Source: Psychroserpens luteolus
GTDB lineage: Bacteria > Bacteroidota > Bacteroidia > Flavobacteriales > Flavobacteriaceae
NCBI RefSeq assembly: GCF_021032705.1
Contig: NZ_JAHVXI010000002.1
Span: forward strand, 372,001 to 436,000
Direction: 5' to 3'
Length of the DNA stretch: 64,000 nucleotides
Within the stretch, counting starts at the first letter, position 1, and each line of letters begins with the position of its first letter. A program made the translations under genes and the position numbers. Positions 8,183 to 16,459 of the stretch are shown in pieces. Below the pieces are notes generated by a model. It saw nothing but the letters and a program-made list of their open reading frames with translations. It ran no database searches and was not told where the DNA came from.

Positions 8183-8381
8183 AATTATTACTTTAAGGGC
8201 AAAGAATTTAATCTAAGCTTGGGGTTACATTTTTTAAAGTAATATTACAATATAGGCAACTCGGTTTTAACTGTTTATGTTCTCAAATATAACAACAATC
8301 ATTCCGGAATTCCAAAAAAAAGTATAAAACTTTAACATTTTAATGAACAATAATTCATTTTCTAAGCTTGATCAAAAGACG

Positions 8382-8389
8382 TATCTTTG
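8382..8389 (+). promoter_or_regulatory. Bacteroidota -7 promoter element TATCTTTG for uvrA
   Basis: TATCTTTG is an exact TAnnTTTG match 25 bases before ATG 8415. Its position downstream of the earlier in-frame ATG at 8343 argues that 8415 is the true uvrA start. Confidence 0.6.
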
Positions 8390-8414
8390 CACTTTCTTAT
8401 TCGCTACAACTCCT

Positions 8415-11198
8415 ATGAACAGTAACATTTTAGACCTAAACCCTAAAGAAAATATCATCATAAAAGGTGCAAAATTGCACAACCTAAAAAATATTGATGT
8501 CGTTATTCCAAGGAATAAATTAGTGGTAATTACTGGTTTATCGGGTTCTGGAAAATCAAGTTTAGCTTTTGACACCCTATATGCTGAGGGTCAGCGTCGT
8601 TATGTAGAGAGTTTATCTAGTTATGCACGTCAATTCTTAGGAAGGCTCAATAAACCAAAAGTTGATCTTATCAAAGGTATTGCTCCTGCTATTGCTATTG
8701 AACAAAAAGTAAATAGTACTAATCCGCGTTCTACTGTTGGAACTACAACTGAAATCTATGACTATTTAAAATTACTGTTTGCAAGAATCGGGAAGACTTA
8801 CTCGCCTATTTCCGAAGAGTTGGTTAAAAAGCATCGTACCAAAGACGTCTTAGACTTAGTAAAGTCTTTTGATGATCGTGACAAACTATTGCTCCTCTCT
8901 CCTATTATTTTGGAAGACGGACGTACAATGGATGATAAACTAAATGTTTTAAAGCAACAAGGATATGCTCGAGTTCAGTATAATGAAGAAGTCTTAAGAA
9001 TTGATGATGCTATCGAGAAGCGTATAAAAAAAGATGTATTCTTAGTTGTTGACCGAATTGTAGTTAAACATGAAGAAGACTTTTATAATCGATTGGCAGA
9101 TGCTATCGAAACTGCTTTCTTTGAGGGAAAAGGGACTTGTACTATTGAATCCCTTTCTGATCAAAAGCGTACAGAATTCAATAATCGTTTTGAATTGGAC
9201 GGAATGACCTTCTTAGAGCCCAATCCACATCTCTTTAGCTTTAATAATCCTTATGGTGCGTGTCCAAAATGTGAAGGCTATGGCGATGTTATTGGTATTG
9301 ATGAAGATTTGGTGATCCCAAATACTGGGCTATCGGTATATGAAAATGCAATTTTTCCTTGGCGAGGTGAAAGCATGAGTTGGTATCGCGATCAATTAGT
9401 CAATAATTCTCATAAGTTTGATTTCCCAATTCACAAACCATTTTTTGAATTATCAGACGAACAAAAACAATTGGTTTGGACTGGCAATGACTATTTTGAA
9501 GGCTTGAACTCATTCTTTGCCGAATTAGAGTCTAAAGCCTATAAAATTCAAAATCGCGTGATGCTATCGCGCTATCGTGGAAAAACAAAATGTAATGTCT
9601 GTAAAGGAAAACGATTACGAGAGGAGGCCAATTATGTGAAAATTGCAGGTGTCACCATTACTGATCTAGTAGAAATGCCTCTTGATAATCTAGCAATTTT
9701 TTTCAAGCAATTAGAACTAGATGATTATGATACAAGTATTGCCAAGCGGTTGCTTAAAGAAATCAACAACAGATTGTCATTTTTAAGCAATGTTGGATTA
9801 GACTACTTAACCTTAAACCGAAAATCGAATACTTTATCTGGTGGTGAAAGTCAACGTATTAATTTGGCTACATCACTTGGAAGTAGCTTAGTAGGATCAA
9901 TGTATATACTAGATGAACCAAGTATTGGACTTCACCCTAAAGACACTGAGAAACTAATTAAAGTATTACAGGCACTTCGTGATTTAGGTAACACTGTTAT
10001 TGTTGTTGAACATGATGAAGATATTATGAAAGCGGCAGATGAAATTATTGATATTGGACCAGAAGCCGGGACATTTGGTGGAGAAGTTGTCGCTACTGGA
10101 ACCTATCAAGATATTTTAAATTCGGAATCATTAACAGCACAATACCTCAATGAAACACTAGAGATTGAACTGCCTAAAAATAGAAGAACCTCAAAATATC
10201 AAATCGAAATTGTTGGTGCCAGAGAACATAACTTACAAAATATTGATGTGACTTTCCCTTTGGAAATGCTCACCGTTGTTACTGGCGTTTCGGGTAGTGG
10301 AAAAAGTACACTAGTTAAGAAAATTCTTTTTCCGGCTATTCAAAAACAACTTACAGGATTTGGTGATAAACCTGGACAGTTTACCGAATTAAAAGGAAAC
10401 TATAAAAGCATTAAACATATTGAGTTTGTAGATCAAAATCCTATTGGTCGTTCATCACGCTCTAACCCTGTAACCTATATTAAAGCATATGACGACATAA
10501 GAGCATTATTTTCGAGTCAAAAATTGAGTAAGATTCGTAATTATCAAGCTAAGCATTTTAGCTTTAATGTCGATGGTGGTCGATGCGAAACTTGCAAAGG
10601 CGATGGAGAAGTGACTATTGAAATGCAATTTATGGCCGATGTGCATTTAACCTGTGAAACCTGTAATGGAAAGCGTTTCAAAAAAGATGTTTTAGAAGTC
10701 ACCTTTGAAGGCAAAAACATTGACGATATTTTAACTATGACCATTGATGATGCTATAGCTTTTTTTGATCAACATAACATTTCAAAAATTAAGAACAAAT
10801 TGCAACCATTGCAAGATGTTGGTCTAGGTTATGTGGCTCTAGGTCAAAGTTCTTCTACGCTTTCAGGAGGGGAAGCACAACGTATTAAATTAGCGTCATT
10901 TCTTGGAAAAGGATCCAAAAGTGATAATGCGCTATTTATTTTTGATGAACCTACAACTGGTTTACATTTTCATGATATTAAAAAACTGCTGAAATCATTC
11001 CAAGCATTGATTACTAAAGGACATTCCATTATTGTAATTGAACACAATCTCGATCTTATAAAATGTGCCGATTATGTCATCGATTTAGGACCTGAAGGCG
11101 GAAATCGTGGTGGACAGCTCATAGCAGAAGGTACTCCGGAAGATGTGGCAAAAACTAAAGCTTCAATTACCGGACAATTTTTGAAAGACAAATTATAA
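8415..11198 (+). CDS. uvrA: Excinuclease ABC subunit A (UvrA)
   Basis: Damage-recognition ATPase of nucleotide excision repair, 927 residues, the normal size. It has two ABC modules: Walker A GLSGSGKSS (about residues 41-49) with signature LSGGESQRINLA, and GVSGSGKST (about 629) with signature LSGGEAQRIKLA. Zinc-binding CxxC pairs are seen in ACPKCEGYG, CNVCKGKR, RCETCKGDG and CETCNGKR. The frame is open from 8343, but ATG 8415 follows a TATCTTTG promoter element and gives the conserved NIIIKGAKLHNLKNID start. uvrB and uvrC are not in the window. A TTG-started small membrane protein gene follows after 4 bases. Confidence 0.96.
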   Translation: MNSNILDLNPKENIIIKGAKLHNLKNIDVVIPRNKLVVITGLSGSGKSSLAFDTLYAEGQRRYVESLSSYARQFLGRLNKPKVDLIKGIAPAIAIEQKVNSTNPRSTVGTTTEIYDYLKLLFARIGKTYSPISEELVKKHRTKDVLDLVKSFDDRDKLLLLSPIILEDGRTMDDKLNVLKQQGYARVQYNEEVLRIDDAIEKRIKKDVFLVVDRIVVKHEEDFYNRLADAIETAFFEGKGTCTIESLSDQKRTEFNNRFELDGMTFLEPNPHLFSFNNPYGACPKCEGYGDVIGIDEDLVIPNTGLSVYENAIFPWRGESMSWYRDQLVNNSHKFDFPIHKPFFELSDEQKQLVWTGNDYFEGLNSFFAELESKAYKIQNRVMLSRYRGKTKCNVCKGKRLREEANYVKIAGVTITDLVEMPLDNLAIFFKQLELDDYDTSIAKRLLKEINNRLSFLSNVGLDYLTLNRKSNTLSGGESQRINLATSLGSSLVGSMYILDEPSIGLHPKDTEKLIKVLQALRDLGNTVIVVEHDEDIMKAADEIIDIGPEAGTFGGEVVATGTYQDILNSESLTAQYLNETLEIELPKNRRTSKYQIEIVGAREHNLQNIDVTFPLEMLTVVTGVSGSGKSTLVKKILFPAIQKQLTGFGDKPGQFTELKGNYKSIKHIEFVDQNPIGRSSRSNPVTYIKAYDDIRALFSSQKLSKIRNYQAKHFSFNVDGGRCETCKGDGEVTIEMQFMADVHLTCETCNGKRFKKDVLEVTFEGKNIDDILTMTIDDAIAFFDQHNISKIKNKLQPLQDVGLGYVALGQSSSTLSGGEAQRIKLASFLGKGSKSDNALFIFDEPTTGLHFHDIKKLLKSFQALITKGHSIIVIEHNLDLIKCADYVIDLGPEGGNRGGQLIAEGTPEDVAKTKASITGQFLKDKL

Positions 11199-11202
11199 CT
11201 AT

Positions 11203-11808
11203 TTGGACATATCTGATTTAGAACATATAAAAAAAGAAACTTCTGTAAGCCCTATAGCAAAAGGAGGTTCAAACTTTGAAATTCAAATCTTATATAAAGT
11301 ATCGAATCATAAATTTCAAATTAAACCTACCTTAGGATATTCTCTTTTTTGTGGCGTATTTGTCTTGATTCCTGCAGTAATTATTGGTTTTGGAATACAT
11401 AAGTACTTAGAAACTGGCAACTTCGATTTTCTAATTGATGAATGGTTCATGGTGCTGTGGCTTATTCTTTTTTCAACCGCTACTATTAAGATTCTTATTA
11501 ACTTCTTCACTCCTATTGTGTTTGATAAATCTATAAATCGCTTCTATAAAGGGTTTCACAAGGATAAAACCAAAATAAGAAAAGATCTTATTAGACTATC
11601 AGATATCGTAGCCATTCAAATAATTGGTGAAATTATCGAGGATGACGATTCTAAATTCAATAGTTTTGAACTAAATATAGTCTTGTCTAATACAAGTCGG
11701 ATTAATATTACAGACCATAACAACTTGAAGGGTATTATTGCTGATGCAGAAACCTTGAGTAAATTTTTGGATATTCCAATATGGCATGCCGCATCTAATA
11801 AAACATAA
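11203..11808 (+). CDS. Two-TM membrane protein of unknown function
   Basis: A 201-residue protein with soluble N-terminus (about 45 residues), two hydrophobic helices (about residues 48-66 and 83-105) and a C-terminal cytoplasmic domain of about 95 residues that looks like a PH-type membrane domain (KSINRFYKGFHKDKTKIRKDLIRLSDIVAIQIIGE). No ATG is available; TTG at 11203, 4 bases after the uvrA stop, is the only sensible start. Translational coupling to uvrA is likely. The 3' end overlaps the convergent DUF3667 gene by 14 bases. Function unknown. Confidence 0.7.
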   Translation: MDISDLEHIKKETSVSPIAKGGSNFEIQILYKVSNHKFQIKPTLGYSLFCGVFVLIPAVIIGFGIHKYLETGNFDFLIDEWFMVLWLILFSTATIKILINFFTPIVFDKSINRFYKGFHKDKTKIRKDLIRLSDIVAIQIIGEIIEDDDSKFNSFELNIVLSNTSRINITDHNNLKGIIADAETLSKFLDIPIWHAASNKT

Positions 11809-12874
11809 ACGAGAACATGCCAACCACAAACAAGGCTAAAGGCGCTACGAATAATAAAAATAAAAACGTCGCTACACCGCTTTTAAACCAACTTAAAAAC
11901 CATCCTTGCCTATAAAACCGTTTGACGGCTATCATCAAATAAAAGAACGTAGAAAAGAATAATAACCAATCAATCCAATCTGGAATATCTACAATAAGAT
12001 TTATTAAATACAAAACACAAAACGCCGTAAATAAAAAGGAAAAGAAGTATAAACTAAAGACCAAATGATGAGAATAGGGTCCTCTTCTAAAATACAAGAT
12101 CTTCAAGATGAGCGCAAAAATTGGTAACAAGAAGAATAAAGCTATTGGCAAACTGTTATATAATGTAAGTAAGATGGTACCTACACCTTTTTCTTTATAG
12201 AGTTTTAGCATTTGTGTGTAGAACTTTCGCTTTACAAACCCAGCATCTTCGGGCATTCCCATAGCCCTAACAATGTCATCCTCTTTAGCGTCGATCTTAA
12301 TCAACGAGTCCACCTTTTTTTGGTCAAAATCAAAGGTAAGCGCAGTATTTCTAGAATCCTTATTGGCCTCACTTTTTATAATAGAATCAAGCGCCTTTAC
12401 ATCTTCATCTTTAATACCTAATGCCTTTTTATTGTCTTTTATGGGTTTGGTAATTCGCTCAATTTGCAAAGAATCCAATTGAGGTTTCTGCATACTATCC
12501 AACGGTATACCTCCAAGAGTAACATTATCATGTTTTTGAAGCTTTTTATTTAGGACATCTGTATTTTCAGTAACCGTAAATGAAAACACGAAAAAGAAAA
12601 TAAAAGCAACAAATAAATACATCTGCCCTGGATGCAAATACACCAAGCGCTTACCTTCGATAAACTTTTGAGGTAAAAAACCTGGCTTGAACATCAAAGG
12701 AATAAAGCCTTTTAAAAAACGTGCATCAAATGAAAAGTAATTACTAATCGTATTGTAAAACAGCACACCCATGGTAAGATTTTCTTCTGTTTTCTGACCA
12801 CAGTTTGGACAAAATTCAAACTGCTCTTTTAATTCGGAATCACAGTTTAGGCATTTAGATGTTTGATCTTCCAT
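11795..12874 (-). CDS. DUF3667-type zinc-ribbon membrane protein
   Basis: 359 residues. An N-terminal zinc ribbon (KCLNCDSEL at residue 8 and FCPNCGQK at 22) is followed by the DUF3667 pattern in which a Phe-rich amphipathic region (FSFDARFLKGFIPLMFKPGFLPQKFIEGKRLVYLHPGQ) precedes transmembrane helices. Hydrophobic helices lie at about 89-102, 235-256, 268-292, 300-315 and 330-358, separated by a charged loop of about 110 residues rich in Asp and Lys. Such proteins are common in Bacteroidota and uncharacterised. The gene is divergent from the repeat protein at 13089 and overlaps the convergent upstream gene by 14 bases. Confidence 0.8.
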   Translation of the reverse strand: MEDQTSKCLNCDSELKEQFEFCPNCGQKTEENLTMGVLFYNTISNYFSFDARFLKGFIPLMFKPGFLPQKFIEGKRLVYLHPGQMYLFVAFIFFFVFSFTVTENTDVLNKKLQKHDNVTLGGIPLDSMQKPQLDSLQIERITKPIKDNKKALGIKDEDVKALDSIIKSEANKDSRNTALTFDFDQKKVDSLIKIDAKEDDIVRAMGMPEDAGFVKRKFYTQMLKLYKEKGVGTILLTLYNSLPIALFFLLPIFALILKILYFRRGPYSHHLVFSLYFFSFLFTAFCVLYLINLIVDIPDWIDWLLFFSTFFYLMIAVKRFYRQGWFLSWFKSGVATFLFLLFVAPLALFVVGMFSFMFY

Positions 12875-13001
12875 AAATTGGATTGGTTAGTTAGATAAAA
12901 GTAATAAAAAAATTGAAGTCAGGAGTTTCTTTTTATACATCAGAATTTATAAACCTTTATGAAAATTAATATAATCACCTAAAAATCAGACAATTAAAAC
13001 T

Positions 13002-13018
13002 TTGGCACACATATTGGT
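13002..13018 (+). promoter_or_regulatory. Sigma-54-like -24/-12 promoter (TTGGCAC-N5-TTGG)
   Basis: TTGGCAC at 13002-13008 and TTGG at 13014-13017 have the exact -24/-12 spacing of RpoN promoters (GG at 13004-13005, G at 13016). The -12 base is G instead of C. The same arrangement with the same spacing precedes the paralogous gene at 16460. The gene begins 71 bases downstream. Confidence 0.5.
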
Positions 13019-13088
13019 TTATCCTAAGCATATAGCGTAAGCCGAAAAGCTACAATTATGAGTAGGCAAAATTAAAACCTTATTTACT

Positions 13089-13772
13089 ATGAAAAAATTA
13101 GTACTATTATTTACAGGTTTGTTGATGGGATTAACAACTGTAACAGCAGCAGAAACAATAACTGCAACACAAGGAATTGATTTTAATAATTCACGCTATC
13201 GTTTTGCAGAACCAATAGTGTTCATTGAGCGTGGTGTAGAATTTTTAATCTTTCCTGACGGAAGTTTCGATTTCAATACAGAATTCGGAAACACCGTTTC
13301 AGAAACCTACTACAGAACCACAAGAACTCGTAGAGGTTCTGTTAACACTACTTATGGAGCACCAGGTTCAGTAAACAGAGTTCACTACTCTACACCAAGA
13401 CCAAGAGGTGTTATCATTACACACGACAGCTATGGCAAAGTACGTAGAATTGGTAATGTATTTATTAACTACGACAGACGAGGCCGAATTAAACGTGCTG
13501 GCTCTGTTTATATGAGTTACCAAAGAGGAAATGGATTTCTTCGTCAAGTAGGCGGACTTAGAGTTAACTATAACAGATGGGGAGAGATTGTCCATATTAA
13601 TGGTATCGTAAACCATAACAATGCAACACTAAACTGTGGTGTAGGGTCTGGAATTGGAGGACACCAATATGATGACTATGGTTATGATGGAGATTTTGAT
13701 GATGACTTCTACTACTATAGAAAGAATGGTAAAATCAAAAAACAAAAAAAGAATAAAAAATACAGAGACTAA
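13089..13772 (+). CDS. Secreted protein with four 16-residue NY(x)RGR-type repeats
   Basis: 227 residues with a signal peptide (MKKLVLLFTGLLMGLTTVTA-A, cleavage near 20-21). A conserved module FIERGVEFLIFPDGSFDF (45-62) precedes four tandem repeats at 113-128, 129-144, 145-161 and 162-176 of the form YGKVRRIGNVFINY. The C-terminus is Asp/Tyr-rich, then Lys-rich (KNGKIKKQKKNKKYRD). It is paralogous to the protein encoded at 16460: same IFPDG module, same repeats, similar upstream element. The repeats resemble short YD-type beta repeats. Periplasmic or surface location is likely; function unknown. Confidence 0.8.
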   Translation: MKKLVLLFTGLLMGLTTVTAAETITATQGIDFNNSRYRFAEPIVFIERGVEFLIFPDGSFDFNTEFGNTVSETYYRTTRTRRGSVNTTYGAPGSVNRVHYSTPRPRGVIITHDSYGKVRRIGNVFINYDRRGRIKRAGSVYMSYQRGNGFLRQVGGLRVNYNRWGEIVHINGIVNHNNATLNCGVGSGIGGHQYDDYGYDGDFDDDFYYYRKNGKIKKQKKNKKYRD

Positions 13773-13824
13773 ACAATCTTGATTTTTTTAGTTGGTTGTT
13801 CACATTATAAGTGAACATATATAG

Positions 13825-13860
13825 AATCCCGATGTGCTTCCCCAAGCCTTCGGGATTTTT
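13825..13860. terminator. Rho-independent terminator
   Basis: 8-bp stem AATCCCGA (13825-13832) with TCGGGATT (13850-13857), a 17-base loop and a T run. It lies between the convergent genes ending at 13772 and 13880. A smaller hairpin GTTCAC/GTGAAC lies just upstream at 13798-13816. Confidence 0.85.
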
Positions 13861-13879
13861 AAATTATACAAACTTGCGT

Positions 13880-15589
13880 CTATTGATGTTCGAAAACAAA
13901 ACCATTACTTTTTAAAATTTCCTCAAGAATAATTACTTCAATTTTTATATGTGTAGAAGGTGTGTCCAAAAAGTATTTTTTTTCACCATTAGCTTCATTA
14001 TGAATTTGAAAATTACGGTTAGAATCTTCGGCTGTGGAGTGAATAACAGAGTTGTTTCTTATATTTTCATCTTTATTCCAACATAATAACCATCTAATAT
14101 TATTAAATGTATGATTAAAACTTTTTCGAAGAATATGTTTTAGTTCTACATAATAGAATTCCGAATCAAAAACTGAAACTCCTCCGTCCTTAGAATACGC
14201 CAACATGTCTATTCCTGTTGATGTATTATAATCGATAGGTTCAAATGGGAACCACTCGGGTTTTTGAGAATAAAGAGACATGAAAAACCCGAATAATTCA
14301 GCTTCATTATCTGGCTCAAAATAGGTTCTCCCATCGATCTTTAATATCTTCTTTTGTCTAATTTTTTCTTGCCTCCTTCTATATTCGGCAATTTCCATAT
14401 TCTTGGTTTTTTCAAATTTTATTATTTTATTGAGCTCATAAAGCCCTTCTTCATACATTATAACATCTATTTCATCAATAAAATTTTTCACAACTCCTTG
14501 TAACTGTCTTAAAATTTTAGGATTAGTATTTGCAACAGTCCCTCTATTCGCCGTTAATTTTAAATCTTGGCAATTAATAAAACCATGAAGTAATAAAACA
14601 GCATTAGATCCCCCTCCAAAACCACTTACCCATTCATTTTTTCTTTCAATAGGTATAAAATCTTTACATAAATAAATACCGTATCTGTCTTGTGATCGAT
14701 ACGAACCAACTTTTGCCCTTACACCTCGTCTTTTCAATAACGGATTTATAGACTCCTTTGCCTTTTGTCCCTCAATATAAATGACTATGTCGTAATGCAC
14801 ATCGGGACTTTCTTCTAATTCTCCACTTAATTGAAATTTCCTTACGTACATTCCATATGCATCATTGCCATATTCGTCATAAAGACTATTAATATCTTTA
14901 GTCTCTTCGGGAAAAGAATGTCCTATAGAAATGCTTTTAAAATTTTCTTCATTAAACGATTTTAAAAATACCTGAAAATTCTTTAACCTCTCGTCTTTAA
15001 GTTCTATAAATTCATTTTTAACAGTACCAACTATAGTAAACCATTTTAAGTAATCTTTTATTTGATCAAAAGTAAAAGCTTTTTTTTCATTTAAATTGTA
15101 TCCAACAATTCTAATTTTAGTGCCTTTATAACCATTAGTATTTGGTAGGTGTTTTAATCGTACTGTATGAACTTCGCCATTATTTAACGCCTTAAATGGG
15201 TTTAAACATGAAGCTATATAACATTTGTCTTCACAATATGTTGTTACCTCTACTTTTTCTGACCTCAAATAAATTTTCGTTCCATGACCTTTTTCGCCAA
15301 TGTTATTAGCTTCATCAATTGATGCAGAATTTCCTAAATCCCAGAAGTTTTGTCTAATTTGGTTAAGGTTCATCCCTTGACCATCATCAGTTATTTCAAT
15401 GACTAATTTTTTTTCTCCATCTATCTCTTCAGCACCAACGTCAATTTTAACTTCAGTTGCTCCCCAATCATAAGAGTTATGTATAGCCTCTCTAAAAATC
15501 TCTAATGGGTTACCAAAATCCCATGAAATTTCTTTAAACTCTTTAGCTACGTTAACGCTTGGTTGAAAATCTTCACTTTTTTTTTCCAT
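13880..15589 (-). CDS. GHKL (MORC-like) ATPase with probable PD-(D/E)XK nuclease C-terminus
   Basis: 569 residues. The N-terminal GHKL ATPase is clear: N-box FREAIHNSYDW (Glu34, Asn38), G1 box TDDGQGM (Asp68-Gly72) and G2 box GEKGHGTKI (98-106). The middle has the S5-like NPLLKRRGVRAK and LTANRGTV segments. A coiled stretch (about 385-420) leads to a C-terminal domain with Glu429/431 in DNEAEL, Asp461 in GIDML and YYVELKH (Glu482-x-Lys484), the E...D...ExK pattern of PD-(D/E)XK nucleases. MORC-like ATPases with nuclease domains are known from restriction-type defence loci. ATG 15589 is preferred over TTG 15601. The gene stands alone between core genes, behind a palindromic upstream site. Antiphage function is inference. 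Confidence 0.8.
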   Translation of the reverse strand: MEKKSEDFQPSVNVAKEFKEISWDFGNPLEIFREAIHNSYDWGATEVKIDVGAEEIDGEKKLVIEITDDGQGMNLNQIRQNFWDLGNSASIDEANNIGEKGHGTKIYLRSEKVEVTTYCEDKCYIASCLNPFKALNNGEVHTVRLKHLPNTNGYKGTKIRIVGYNLNEKKAFTFDQIKDYLKWFTIVGTVKNEFIELKDERLKNFQVFLKSFNEENFKSISIGHSFPEETKDINSLYDEYGNDAYGMYVRKFQLSGELEESPDVHYDIVIYIEGQKAKESINPLLKRRGVRAKVGSYRSQDRYGIYLCKDFIPIERKNEWVSGFGGGSNAVLLLHGFINCQDLKLTANRGTVANTNPKILRQLQGVVKNFIDEIDVIMYEEGLYELNKIIKFEKTKNMEIAEYRRRQEKIRQKKILKIDGRTYFEPDNEAELFGFFMSLYSQKPEWFPFEPIDYNTSTGIDMLAYSKDGGVSVFDSEFYYVELKHILRKSFNHTFNNIRWLLCWNKDENIRNNSVIHSTAEDSNRNFQIHNEANGEKKYFLDTPSTHIKIEVIILEEILKSNGFVFEHQ

Positions 15590-15614
15590 ATGGACATGCA
15601 AATATTTTATTTTG

Positions 15615-15622
15615 CCACAATA
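15615..15622 (-). promoter_or_regulatory. Weak -7-like element TATTGTGG of the MORC-like gene
   Basis: Read on the minus strand, TATTGTGG partly matches TAnnTTTG. It lies 22 bases downstream of the TTG that abuts the palindrome at 15648-15663 and about 25 bases before the ATG at 15589. The match is imperfect, so this is a tentative assignment. Confidence 0.3.
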
Positions 15623-15644
15623 TCATTTTTTTTATTGATAGAGT

Positions 15645-15663
15645 CAATACGTAGTACTACGTA
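15645..15663 (-). promoter_or_regulatory. 16-bp perfect palindrome TACGTAGTACTACGTA next to TTGA: candidate operator
   Basis: 15648-15663 is a perfect palindrome. On the minus strand it runs straight into TTGA (15647-15644), a possible -33 element of the MORC-like ATPase gene, which starts 59 bases away. A nearly identical site, TACGTAGTCCTACGTA followed by TTGA in the same register, lies upstream of the SIR2-TPR gene at 42162-42177. The position suggests an operator bound by a dimeric regulator. Confidence 0.6.
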
Positions 15664-15698
15664 ATTATTGTATTGTTTTAGGAATTCTGTTTAAGAAT

Positions 15699-16301
15699 TT
15701 AGAGACCGTTCTCAATGAGTAAGCGTAAATTCTCATTAGGAATCATATCAATGGTCAAATTCACGCGTTCTGTATCTCCAGAATTCACAACACGATGCGC
15801 ATCAGTTAGTTTTAGATACCAGCATTCTCCTGGTTCCATATCAACAGGTGTACCATTTAAATAAAATGTAACTCCTTTATTTTTTATAATGGGTATGGTT
15901 AATCGAATTACCGACCGCTCTACCTCCAATCCTAATGTTGGATCTGTGTGTTCCTTAACTTCCGATTTTGGTGCTAATCTTAGTAACCTAACCAAAGTTA
16001 CTGTAGTAATTTCTTTAAATGAATTGATAATCTCTTTGAGATATGGTGAGCTATTTAATTCCTTTGCATCTGACCATTCTGTCCAAGAACCATCAGCATA
16101 ATCTTTTGCAGGAGGTGGTATTGGTAATGATGGATCTACGATGTGGGATGGCGCTCTTAATTGAATGACATTATAATATTCAAAATCAGAAGCTTGTAAT
16201 GCTAAATATTCTTTAAGCATTTTATTAGCATCAAATTGAAATGGTAATTTTACACGATCATTTCGCACTTCAGAATCCTTGATTGCAATCATATCTATCA
16301 A
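15699..16301 (-). CDS. Aspartyl/asparaginyl beta-hydroxylase family dioxygenase
   Basis: A 200-residue 2-oxoglutarate/Fe(II) oxygenase. VKEHTDPTLG gives the HxD iron ligands and DAHRVVNSGDTERVNLTIDM gives the distal His and the Arg that binds the 2-oxoglutarate carboxylate. PGECWYLKLTD is a typical family strand. A second ATG at 16292 would remove three residues. The substrate could be a protein side chain or a small metabolite and cannot be told from the sequence. The MORC-like gene begins 110 bases further along the same strand, separated by the palindrome, so they may be independent units. Confidence 0.82.
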   Translation of the reverse strand: MIDMIAIKDSEVRNDRVKLPFQFDANKMLKEYLALQASDFEYYNVIQLRAPSHIVDPSLPIPPPAKDYADGSWTEWSDAKELNSSPYLKEIINSFKEITTVTLVRLLRLAPKSEVKEHTDPTLGLEVERSVIRLTIPIIKNKGVTFYLNGTPVDMEPGECWYLKLTDAHRVVNSGDTERVNLTIDMIPNENLRLLIENGL

Positions 16302-16408
16302 TTTAAATTAACTATACTAAAATAAACTTCCTCCTTCTCATACATATAGGTAGATTTACCTGTTTTTTAAACAACTCGAAAACAAACACTTAAATCTATT
16401 AACATTTT

Positions 16409-16425
16409 TTGGCACGCTAATTGTT
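16409..16425 (+). promoter_or_regulatory. Sigma-54-like -24/-12 promoter (TTGGCACG-N4-TTGT)
   Basis: TTGGCACG at 16409-16416 is the full -24 consensus, and TTGT at 16421-16424 has the -12 G in the correct register with T for C. Spacing is the same as at 13002-13018 in front of the paralogous gene. The ATG lies 36 bases downstream of the -12 element. Confidence 0.55.
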
Positions 16426-16459
16426 TTATAAAGTTTGTAATCAAAAAACACTTACAATT

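Noticed and set aside
12212-12482. Two short plus-strand frames opposite the DUF3667 gene
   Set aside because: They overlap the charged loop of the DUF3667 protein and show no protein-like composition.
13880-16301. Mobile element carrying the MORC-like gene
   Set aside because: No integrase, transposase, direct repeats or tRNA target was seen at its borders; only the palindrome upstream, which better fits an operator.
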